64,000 nt of DNA from Promicromonospora iranensis. Its GTDB lineage: Bacteria > Actinomycetota > Actinomycetes > Actinomycetales > Cellulomonadaceae. Made by a program: the position numbers and the translations under genes. The DNA is taken from the NCBI RefSeq assembly GCF_028994775.1, contig NZ_JAJQMN010000002.1, forward strand, positions 62,001-126,000, given 5' to 3'. The notes below the pieces were generated by a model. It was not told the DNA's origin, did no database searches, and was given only the letters and a program-made list of their open reading frames with translations. This document shows positions 43,041-50,365 of this stretch, in pieces (position 1 is the first letter of the stretch; each line of letters begins with the position of its first letter).

Positions 43041-44192
43041 GTGACCACACTTCGCATCGCCATGAACGGCGTCACCGGCCGCATGGGTTACCGTCAGCAC
43101 CTCGTGCGCTCGATCCTGCCGATCCGCGACCAGGGTGGCGTCACGCTCCCCGACGGTTCCCGGGTCCAGGTCGAGCCCGTGCTGGTGGGCCGCAACGCGG
43201 ACAAGCTCAAGGAGCTCGCCACGCTGCACGACGTCGAGCACTGGACCACCGATCTCGACACGGCGATCACGGACGCGGACATCGTGTTCGACGCCGCCAT
43301 GACGAACCTGCGCCCGGCGACGCTCAGCAAGGCGATGAAGCAGGGCAAGCACGTCTACACCGAGAAGCCGACGGCGGAGACCCTCACCGAGGCCATCGAG
43401 CTCGCGCGTCTCCAGGCCGAGACGGGCGTGACCGTCGGCGTCGTGCACGACAAGCTGTACCTGCCGGGCCTCGTGAAGCTGCGCCGCCTCGTGGACGAGG
43501 GCTTCTTCGGCCGCATCCTCTCGCTGCGCGGCGAGTTCGGCTACTGGGTGTTCGAGGGCGACACGCAGCCCGCCCAGCGCCCCTCGTGGAACTACCGCAA
43601 GGAGGACGGCGGTGGCATGACCACCGACATGTTCTGCCACTGGAACTACGTGCTCGAGGGCATCCTCGGCCAGGTCCGGTCGGTGACGGCCAAGACCGTC
43701 ACGCACATCCCGACGCGCTGGGACGAGTCCGGCAAGGAGTACGCCGCGACCGCCGACGACGCCGCGTACGGCATCTTCGACGTCACCACCCCGGGCGGGG
43801 ACGACGTCGTGGCGCAGATCAACTCGTCCTGGGCCGTGCGCGTGTTCCGCGACGAGCTCGTCGAGTTCCAGGTGGACGGCACGCACGGCTCCGCCGTCGC
43901 AGGCCTGCGCGAGTGCCGCGCCCAGCACCGCTCGCACACGCCCAAGCCCGTCTGGAACCCGGACCTGCCGGTCACCGAGCCGTTCCGCGACCAGTGGCTC
44001 GACGTCCCCGCGAACGCCGACCTCGACAACGGGTTCAAGCTGCAGTGGGAGGAGTTCCTGCGCGACGTCGTCGCCGGGCGTCCGCACCGGTACGACCTGC
44101 TGTCGGCGGCGCGCGGCGTGCAGCTCGCCGAGCTCGGCCTGCAGTCCTCCGCGGAGGGCCGTCGCCTCGACATCCCGGAGATCACGCTGTGA
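43041..44192 (+). CDS. Gfo/Idh/MocA family oxidoreductase (first gene of DUF993 operon)
   Basis: GTG 43041 with GGAG upstream gives 383 residues. The N-terminal motif is RIAMNGVTGRMGYRQHLVRS, a variant of the glycine-rich nucleotide loop. The EKP motif occurs in HVYTEKPTAETLTEAIELAR, and GGGMTTDMFCHWNYVLEG belongs to the catalytic region. It should oxidise a sugar hydroxyl, perhaps to a 3-keto sugar, with NAD(P). It overlaps the DUF993 gene by GTGA. Together with the isomerase and DUF993 protein it forms a compact three-step module under LacI control. Confidence 0.88.
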   Translation: MTTLRIAMNGVTGRMGYRQHLVRSILPIRDQGGVTLPDGSRVQVEPVLVGRNADKLKELATLHDVEHWTTDLDTAITDADIVFDAAMTNLRPATLSKAMKQGKHVYTEKPTAETLTEAIELARLQAETGVTVGVVHDKLYLPGLVKLRRLVDEGFFGRILSLRGEFGYWVFEGDTQPAQRPSWNYRKEDGGGMTTDMFCHWNYVLEGILGQVRSVTAKTVTHIPTRWDESGKEYAATADDAAYGIFDVTTPGGDDVVAQINSSWAVRVFRDELVEFQVDGTHGSAVAGLRECRAQHRSHTPKPVWNPDLPVTEPFRDQWLDVPANADLDNGFKLQWEEFLRDVVAGRPHRYDLLSAARGVQLAELGLQSSAEGRRLDIPEITL

Positions 44193-45415
44193 GCGCGGCG
44201 GTGATCCTCCCCCGGTTCGACGCCGAGGGCCGCGTCACGGGCTCGGAGGCGATCGAGCTGAGCGCCCCCGGACCCTGGACGACGCCGTCACGGCCCATCG
44301 AGTCCCGCGTCGCCTTCGCGGCGGCCCACGTGGTGCCGCAGATCGGGGCGGAGAACGTCCCGGGTGCGCCCGCCGTCGTCGACTGGGACTCCACGCTCGC
44401 CTACCGGCACCGGATCTGGGAGCACGGGCTCGGCGTCGCCGACGCGATGGACACCGCGCAGCGCGGCATGGGACTGGACTGGGCGGCGACGCAGGAGCTC
44501 GTGCGGCGCTCCGCGGCCGAGGCCGCCTCCGTGGGCGCGCGCGTCGCGTGCGGGGCGGGCACCGACCAGCTCTCCCCCGACGTGGTGGCCGCGCTGGAGC
44601 CGGGCGACGCCGGCCTGGCCGCGGTGGCCGACGCCTACCGCGAGCAGGTGCACCTGGTGCAGGACGCCGGGGCGCAGGTCATCGTCATGGCCTCCCGCGC
44701 GCTGGCGAAGGTCGCCCGCGGGCCCGAGGACTACGCCCGGGTGTACGACGCCGTCCTCGCCGACGCCGAGCAGCCGGTCATCCTGCACTGGCTGGGCACC
44801 ATGTTCGACCCGGCGCTGGCCGGCTACTGGGGTTCGGACTCCGTGGACGACGCCACGGCGACGTTCCTCGACCTGATCCGCGCCCACCAGCCCCGCATCG
44901 ACGGCGTCAAGGTCTCCCTGCTCGACGCCGCCCACGAGGTGGGCCTGCGCCGGTCGCTGGCCTCGCTGCCGCCGTCGGACGCGGGGACGAGGCCCCGGCT
45001 CTACACCGGTGACGACTTCAACTACCCCGAGCTCATCGCGGGCGACGAGCAGGGCCACTCGGACGCGCTGCTCGGCATCTTCGCGGCGATCTATCCGGCC
45101 GCGTCCACGGCGCTGCAGGCGTTCGACGCCGGCGACGCCGAGGGCGGGCACAAGATCCTCGCCTCGACCGAGGCGCTGGGCCGGCACATCTTCGCCGCGC
45201 CCACGTACTACTACAAGACGGGGATCGCGTTCCTGTCCTGGCTCAACGGCTTCCAGCCCGGGTTCTCCCTGGTGGGCGGCCTGCAGTCCGGGCGGTCGCT
45301 GCGCCACCTGGTCGAGCTGGCCCGCCTGGCCGACGGTTGCGGCATGCTGCTCGACCCGCCCCTTGCCGCCGCCCGCCTCCGGGCGTTCCTGACGACGAAC
45401 GGGGTGACCGCATGA
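44189..45415 (+). CDS. DUF993 family protein (aldolase-like TIM barrel)
   Basis: GTG 44189 overlaps the preceding stop and gives 408 residues. Hallmarks include VVDWDSTLAYRHRIWEHGLG, AQVIVMASRALAKVARGPED, VILHWLGTMFDPALAGYWG, IDGVKVSLLDA and KILASTEALGRHIFAAPTYY. The pattern suggests a TIM barrel distantly like dihydrodipicolinate synthase/aldolase enzymes, with K in DGVKVSLL a candidate Schiff-base lysine. The family has no confirmed reaction known to me. Its place between a dehydrogenase and an isomerase suggests cleavage, hydration or elimination of an oxidised sugar. Confidence 0.88.
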   Translation: MSAAVILPRFDAEGRVTGSEAIELSAPGPWTTPSRPIESRVAFAAAHVVPQIGAENVPGAPAVVDWDSTLAYRHRIWEHGLGVADAMDTAQRGMGLDWAATQELVRRSAAEAASVGARVACGAGTDQLSPDVVAALEPGDAGLAAVADAYREQVHLVQDAGAQVIVMASRALAKVARGPEDYARVYDAVLADAEQPVILHWLGTMFDPALAGYWGSDSVDDATATFLDLIRAHQPRIDGVKVSLLDAAHEVGLRRSLASLPPSDAGTRPRLYTGDDFNYPELIAGDEQGHSDALLGIFAAIYPAASTALQAFDAGDAEGGHKILASTEALGRHIFAAPTYYYKTGIAFLSWLNGFQPGFSLVGGLQSGRSLRHLVELARLADGCGMLLDPPLAAARLRAFLTTNGVTA

Positions 45416-46272
45416 GCCGGGCCTCGCTGAACACCGCCACCGTGAAGCACGCCTCGCTCGCCGAGGCGTGCGAGGCGGCGGCCACCGCCGGCTTCGGCGC
45501 CGTGGGGCCGTGGCGCAACCTGGTGCAGGACGTCGGGGCGCCGCAGGCCGCCCGCATCATCTCCGACGCAGGGCTGCGGGCTTCTTCCCTGTGCCGCGGG
45601 GGGTTCCTCACCGCGGCGGACGACGCCGGGATCCGCGCCGCGCTCGACGACAACAAGCTGGCCATCGAGGAGGCCGCGACGATCGGCACCTCGGAGCTGG
45701 TGTTCGTCGTCGGCGGGCTGGTGGGCTCGACACCGGGCGGCGCTCCGGCGTCGGACGTGGACCGGGACCTCGTCGCCACACGCGGCCGGGTCGCGGACCG
45801 GATCGCCGACCTCGTGCCGTTCGCCGCCGAGCACGGTGTGCGGATCGTGCTCGAGCCGCTGCACCCGATCTTCGCCGCCGACCGGGCCGTGATCTCGACG
45901 CTCGCGCAGGCGCTGGACCTGGCGGCTCCGTTCGCGGCGGCCGAGGTGGGCGTCGTCGTCGACACGTACCACGTGTGGTGGGACCCGGCCCTGCGCAAGT
46001 CCATCGCGCGCGCCGGTCGGGAGGACCGCATCGCGTCGTACCAGGTGTGCGACTGGGTGCTGCCGCTCGCGGCGGAGCCGCTGAACTCGCGCGGGCACGT
46101 GGGCGACGGGTACATCGACTTCGCGACGGTCACGGGCTGGGTGCGGGACGCCGGCTACGTCGGCGACATCGAGACCGAGATCTTCAACGAGGAGATCTGG
46201 TCCCGCCCGACGGCGGAGACCGCCGCGACGGTGCTGGACCGGTACGAGAAGCACGTGGCCCCGCACCTCTGA
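45412..46272 (+). CDS. Sugar phosphate isomerase/epimerase family protein
   Basis: ATG 45412 overlaps the DUF993 stop (ATGA) and gives 286 residues. The xylose-isomerase-like TIM barrel shows metal-ligand candidates: Glu in RIVLEPLHP, Asp in GVVVDTYHVWWDP, Glu in DIETEIFNEEIW. Related enzymes isomerise or epimerise keto sugars or dehydrate inositols. It is the last gene of the LacI-controlled operon and is followed by a strong family B hairpin. Confidence 0.88.
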   Translation: MSRASLNTATVKHASLAEACEAAATAGFGAVGPWRNLVQDVGAPQAARIISDAGLRASSLCRGGFLTAADDAGIRAALDDNKLAIEEAATIGTSELVFVVGGLVGSTPGGAPASDVDRDLVATRGRVADRIADLVPFAAEHGVRIVLEPLHPIFAADRAVISTLAQALDLAAPFAAAEVGVVVDTYHVWWDPALRKSIARAGREDRIASYQVCDWVLPLAAEPLNSRGHVGDGYIDFATVTGWVRDAGYVGDIETEIFNEEIWSRPTAETAATVLDRYEKHVAPHL

Positions 46273-46300
46273 GAGGCCTCTGAGGCCCCTCTGAGGAGCA

Positions 46301-46368
46301 CCCCTTCGAGGTCTAAGTTTCTCCGCTCTGAAACGTCTCAGAGCGGAGAAACTTAGACCTCGAAGGGG
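46301..46368. repeat. Family B palindrome with perfect 31-bp arms
   Basis: Arms 46301-46331 and 46338-46368 are exact complements (left arm begins CCCCTTCGAGGTCTAAG) around the loop AACGTC. The left arm closely resembles the element at 39584. It lies between convergent genes and may terminate both. Just before it (46267-46297) CCTCTGAGG-like units are repeated. Confidence 0.85.
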
Positions 46369-46426
46369 ACTGGGCGAGCGACCGAATGCAACGGGACGCG
46401 CGGCCGACGGAACGGGGCGAGCCGGC

Positions 46427-47116
46427 CTACCTCGTCGGGCGGAGGGTGTAACGGCAGATGCCCCACACCGCGTACAGCAGGGGCGCCGCGGCGAAGCCGA
46501 CGCCGACCACCGGGCGCGCCGCCACCACCGACACGAGCAGCACGAGCACGAGCAGCGCTCCCGCCGAGAGGTACCAGCGCCGTGCGCCGAGCACGAGGGC
46601 CCCGAGGAGCACGTCGCGCAGGCGGGCGCCGGGCAGGTCGGGCACAGCGGCCAGGGCGAGCACCGCCGTCAGCACGGCCCCCACCGCGAGGGTCACCAGC
46701 ACGGGGATCACCACCGCGCCGACGGTGCGGCCCCAGAAGAACACCACGTCGACGGCGACCACGACGACGGCGCCCGTGGCCAGCGCCCCGATCGCCAGGC
46801 CCCGCCGCAGGTGCCGGCGCCAGGCGCGCACGAAGGTGCGCACGACCGCCGTCGACCCCTCGGAGCTGAAGGCGGCGAAAACCGCGAAGGCAGCGGACAG
46901 GGCCGGCCCGAGCAGCGGCGCCACCAGGGCGAGGTACGGCCACGTGACGCCGGGGTCCGTCGCCGCGACCAGCACCACGAGGGGCAGGCAGGCGACCGCC
47001 AGGAGCACGTTCGTCATCAGCCCCGTGTAGACCGTGCCGAACACCATCTCGTAGGTGTCCGGCCCGATGAGCGGCCGGCGCCGCGGGGCGGCACCCGCCG
47101 CGCCCACGGCACTCAT
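46427..47116 (-). CDS. DUF624 (YesL-like) membrane protein
   Basis: ATG 47116 gives 229 residues; it overlaps the permease stop in ATGA. Five or so hydrophobic segments span about 33-215. The N-terminal GPDTYEMVFGTVYTGLMTNVL matches DUF624. In Bacillus subtilis, yesL of this family heads the rhamnogalacturonan yes operon, next to a similar importer. Here the gene is last in a solute-binding protein/permease/permease operon, so a role in assembly or energising of the importer is possible but unproven. Confidence 0.82.
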   Translation of the reverse strand: MSAVGAAGAAPRRRPLIGPDTYEMVFGTVYTGLMTNVLLAVACLPLVVLVAATDPGVTWPYLALVAPLLGPALSAAFAVFAAFSSEGSTAVVRTFVRAWRRHLRRGLAIGALATGAVVVVAVDVVFFWGRTVGAVVIPVLVTLAVGAVLTAVLALAAVPDLPGARLRDVLLGALVLGARRWYLSAGALLVLVLLVSVVAARPVVGVGFAAAPLLYAVWGICRYTLRPTR

Positions 47117-47952
47117 CCCTTCACACCCGTCGTCGCGATGCCCTGGACGAAGTAGCGCTGGCCGAGCAGGAAGATGAGCGCGATCGGCAGCACCGACAGC
47201 ACCGAACCCGTCATGATCAGCGCGTGCTCGGCGTTGTACTCGCCGATGAACGACTGCAGACCGAGCTGGATGGTCCACAGCGGGCGCTCACGCAGGTAGA
47301 TGAGCGGACCGAGGTAGTCGTTCCAGGTCTGGACGAACGTGATGATCGTCAGCGACGCCAGAGCGGGCACGGACAGCGGGATGATGATGCGCCACCAGAT
47401 CCCGTACTCGGAGAGGCCGTCGATCCGCGCCGCCTCCGACAGCGAGTCGGGGATGGACTCGTAGTACTGCTTCATGAGGAACACACCGAAGGCACCGAAC
47501 GCCTGCAGCAACATGATCGCCCACAGGGTGTTGTTGAGCCCCCAGCTCGAGAGCATCTGGAACTGCGGGATCATGTAGGACTGCCAGGGCACCGCGATGG
47601 TCCCGATGTACAGCAGGAACAGCACGTCCCGGCCGGGGAAGCGCATCTTGGCAAAGCCGTAGGCGGCGAAGCTGCCGGTCAGCACCTGCAGGAAGGTCAC
47701 GGCGACGGACACGACGAGGGTGTTGCGCACCCACGTGACCATGTCGGCCTTGACCCAGATGTCGATGTAGTTGCTCCACTGCACGGGGTCCGGGATCCAC
47801 TGCACCGGCGCCGTGAACACCTGGTTGTTCAGCTTCAGCGACGAGATGACCATCCAGGCGAACGGCAGCATGATGCCGGCGGCCGCGACGATCATCGTGA
47901 CGTAGAGCAGGACGCGGCCGAACCGCCGGAACGGGGACGTGCGGGCGGTCAT
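47113..47952 (-). CDS. Sugar ABC transporter permease (MalG type)
   Basis: ATG 47952 shares one base with the stop of the previous permease gene (TGATG) and gives 279 residues. Six membrane helices and the EAA loop SEAARIDGLSEYGIWWRIII are present. It pairs with the MalF-type permease and the lipoprotein encoded upstream in the transcript. No ATPase is encoded in the window. Confidence 0.92.
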   Translation of the reverse strand: MTARTSPFRRFGRVLLYVTMIVAAAGIMLPFAWMVISSLKLNNQVFTAPVQWIPDPVQWSNYIDIWVKADMVTWVRNTLVVSVAVTFLQVLTGSFAAYGFAKMRFPGRDVLFLLYIGTIAVPWQSYMIPQFQMLSSWGLNNTLWAIMLLQAFGAFGVFLMKQYYESIPDSLSEAARIDGLSEYGIWWRIIIPLSVPALASLTIITFVQTWNDYLGPLIYLRERPLWTIQLGLQSFIGEYNAEHALIMTGSVLSVLPIALIFLLGQRYFVQGIATTGVKG

Positions 47953-48905
47953 CAGGCATCCCTCCGCTTGTTGTAGAGGAACTGCACCACGGTCACGAGG
48001 ATGCAGATGAGGAACAGGACGACGGCGATGGCCGAGGCGTACCCGAACTGGAACTGTTCGAAGCCCTTTTGATAGATGTACTGGCTCAGCACGAGGGTCG
48101 CCTGCCCCGGCCCGCCGTCGGTCATGACGAGGATCAGGTCGAACACCTTCAGGCTCTGGATGGTGACCATGACGGTCACGAAGAACATCGTGGGCCGCAG
48201 GCACGGCAGCGTGACGTTCCAGAACCGCTGCCAGGCACCCGCGCCGTCGATCCGGGCGGCCTCGTGCAGCTCGGTCGGCACGGTCTGCAGGCCCGCCAGG
48301 AACAGGAGCATGTAGTAGCCCATGTCCTTCCAGGTGCCCACGATGATGACGGCGGGCATCGCCCAGTCCTTGGAGACCGTCCAGCCGGGCAGGTCTCCCC
48401 CGACGAACATGCCAAGGAACTGGTTGATCGGCCCGAACTCGGGGCTGAACAACATGTTCCACACCACGGCGACCGCGACGATCGACGTGATGTACGGGAA
48501 GAAGGCCACCGTGCGGAAGAACGCGGCGCCACGCAGCTTCTGGTTGAGCAGCAGCGCGAGCGCGAGCGACACGATGATGGTGATCGGGATGTGCAACGCC
48601 GCGTAGTAGAGCGTGTTGCCGAGCGCGATGTGGAAGCTCTTGTCGCCCACCAGCCGCGCGAAGTTCTCGAGGCCGACCCACTCGGCAGTCCCGAAGATGT
48701 TCCAGTTCGTCAGGGACATGTAGAAGAGCGTGATCACCGGTGTCAGGGTGAGCACCGCGAAGCCGAGGAAGTTCGGCAGGATGAACGTCCAGCCGATCAG
48801 CGCGTTGCGCACCTTGAGCGAGGTGCGCGGCTTCCTGAGCGGCCGGGAGGGCTCCGGCTGCGAGAACCCTAGGGTCCGCTGGTTGCCGACGACCGGTGTC
48901 GTCAT
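47952..48905 (-). CDS. Sugar ABC transporter permease (MalF type)
   Basis: ATG 48905 with AGGAG 9 nt upstream gives 317 residues; the longer frame runs back through a hairpin and is rejected. Six membrane helices are predicted, with the EAA loop HEAARIDGAGAWQRFWNVTL and a hydrophilic N-terminal tail of about 30 residues. The 94-bp gap to the solute-binding protein gene contains a strong hairpin, so permease levels are probably lower than those of the binding protein. Confidence 0.92.
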   Translation of the reverse strand: MTTPVVGNQRTLGFSQPEPSRPLRKPRTSLKVRNALIGWTFILPNFLGFAVLTLTPVITLFYMSLTNWNIFGTAEWVGLENFARLVGDKSFHIALGNTLYYAALHIPITIIVSLALALLLNQKLRGAAFFRTVAFFPYITSIVAVAVVWNMLFSPEFGPINQFLGMFVGGDLPGWTVSKDWAMPAVIIVGTWKDMGYYMLLFLAGLQTVPTELHEAARIDGAGAWQRFWNVTLPCLRPTMFFVTVMVTIQSLKVFDLILVMTDGGPGQATLVLSQYIYQKGFEQFQFGYASAIAVVLFLICILVTVVQFLYNKRRDA

Positions 48906-48944
48906 GGGGGATATCTCCTCTGGAAAACGGGATGGTCCGGGACC

Positions 48945-48985
48945 GCGCACCCGGGTTCGGCAAGGGCTGCCGAACCCGGGTGCGC
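48945..48985. terminator. 18-bp-arm hairpin between binding-protein and permease genes
   Basis: Arms 48945-48962 and 48968-48985 are perfectly complementary (GCGCACCCGGGTTCGGCA) with loop AGGGC. It lies inside the operon after the binding-protein gene. Such intercistronic hairpins usually protect the upstream message or partly stop transcription, giving excess binding protein. Confidence 0.7.
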
Positions 48986-48999
48986 ACGTCTCAGGGCGC

Positions 49000-50295
49000 T
49001 CAGCCGACCTCGTTGGCGACGCGCTCCTCGGCCTCGGTGATCGCCTCGTCCACAGGTGTGGACTCGGACATGACCGCCGAGTGCATCTCACCCAGGATGG
49101 TCTGGATGGCTGCCGTGTTCTGACCCACCGGGTTCTCCGGCAGCGTCTCGTGCGTGGTGTAGGAGAACCGGGACAGCTCGTCCTGGGGCACACCCTCCAG
49201 CGAGAAGATCGCGTCCGCGACCGTGTCGTCGATCAGGGCCGGCGTGATGCCGATCCCGGCGAGCGCCGCGGCACCCTCGGGGCCGGCGGCGAAGCTCAGG
49301 AAGTCCTTCGCCGTCTCGACCTTGGACTCGTCGATCCCGGCGTTGATGCCCATCGTCGTCGGGTCACCGAAGGTGACCGGCGTGTTCTCGGTGCCGGTCG
49401 TCGACTCGTCGAGCTGCGGGATCGGCGCGATGCCCCACTCGAACGTGTCCGCCGCACCCGACTCCTGCTCGGCCACCAGCGTGCCGATGTACCACGAGCC
49501 CATCGGCATCATCGCTGCCTTCTGGGTACCGAACTGCGCCTGGTAGGTCAGCTCGTTCGTGGTGACGGTGGCGTAGGACGGCTGCGCGCCGGCGTCCTGC
49601 AGTGCGAGCTCACGCTCGTAGTACGGCGCGAGGAACGAGAAGTCGCCGCCGTCCAGCGCCGCACCCTCGGTCTGCGCGAGCGCGAAGCCCTGCACGGTGG
49701 ACTGCCAGCTGTGCAGGTAGGTGCCGGTGACCGACTTCTCGTCGACGCCTTCGGTCAGCTCCTCCGCGGCGGCGGCGTAGTCGTCCCAGGTCCACGACCC
49801 GTCCGGCAGGTCGACGCCGGCCTTCTCGAACAGCTCCTTGTTGTAGTAGAGCAGCCACGAGTCCTGGCGGTAGGGCACCGCGTAGGTGGCGCCGTCGACG
49901 GCCATCGGCTCCAGGCCGCCCGTCTCCGGGTCGAGCTCGGCCGCCACGTCCGAGATGTCGAGCAGCGTGCCGCCCTCCTGGAACGTGACGTAGTTCTTCA
50001 GGTTCTTCACGATGAAGACGTCCGGGGCCGCGCCCGCGGACAGGTCAGCGGTGAGGGCCGTGTCGTAGTCGTCGCCCGCGGGGTACTCCTTGAGCTCCAC
50101 GGTGACGTCCGGGTTCGCCTCCTCGTACGCGTCGGCGAGCGTCTGGAACTCCGGCGTGGACGCGAAGTCCCAGCCGGCCAGGCTGATGGTGACGGGGCCT
50201 TCGGGGGCCTCCGGCTCGGACTCTCCGCCGCACCCCGTCAGGGCCAGCGACGCGGCGGCGGCAACGCCGAACGCGCTCATGATCTTGCGGTTCAT
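49000..50295 (-). CDS. Sugar ABC transporter solute-binding lipoprotein
   Basis: The 431-residue lipoprotein has a lipobox LTGC at about 19-22 and a Glu/Pro-rich linker. Its mature part is a family 1 binding protein (SLAGWDFASTPEFQTLADAY, SAGAAPDVFIVKNLKNYV, SWTWDDYAAAAEEL). An AAGGAG-like site precedes ATG 50295. Operon partners are two permeases, a YesL-like protein and, upstream, DUF2264 and a hydroxyacid dehydrogenase. The ligand is likely an acidic or rhamnose-containing oligosaccharide, by context only. Confidence 0.9.
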   Translation of the reverse strand: MNRKIMSAFGVAAAASLALTGCGGESEPEAPEGPVTISLAGWDFASTPEFQTLADAYEEANPDVTVELKEYPAGDDYDTALTADLSAGAAPDVFIVKNLKNYVTFQEGGTLLDISDVAAELDPETGGLEPMAVDGATYAVPYRQDSWLLYYNKELFEKAGVDLPDGSWTWDDYAAAAEELTEGVDEKSVTGTYLHSWQSTVQGFALAQTEGAALDGGDFSFLAPYYERELALQDAGAQPSYATVTTNELTYQAQFGTQKAAMMPMGSWYIGTLVAEQESGAADTFEWGIAPIPQLDESTTGTENTPVTFGDPTTMGINAGIDESKVETAKDFLSFAAGPEGAAALAGIGITPALIDDTVADAIFSLEGVPQDELSRFSYTTHETLPENPVGQNTAAIQTILGEMHSAVMSESTPVDEAITEAEERVANEVG

Positions 50296-50317
50296 TCCTA
50301 CTCTCCTTCGAGTAATT

Positions 50318-50356
50318 CCGCTCCCGCGACGCCTTGATGGCGGTTGCCGGGAGCGG
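50318..50356. terminator. Hairpin between DUF2264 and binding-protein genes
   Basis: CCGCTCCCG (50318-50326) pairs with CGGGAGCGG (50348-50356), with an inner CGCC/GGCG stem. It lies just upstream of the binding-protein gene on the same strand, so it may end the DUF2264 transcript. If so, the binding-protein operon would need its own promoter or depend on read-through. Confidence 0.5.
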
Positions 50357-50365
50357 CGTGTGTGG

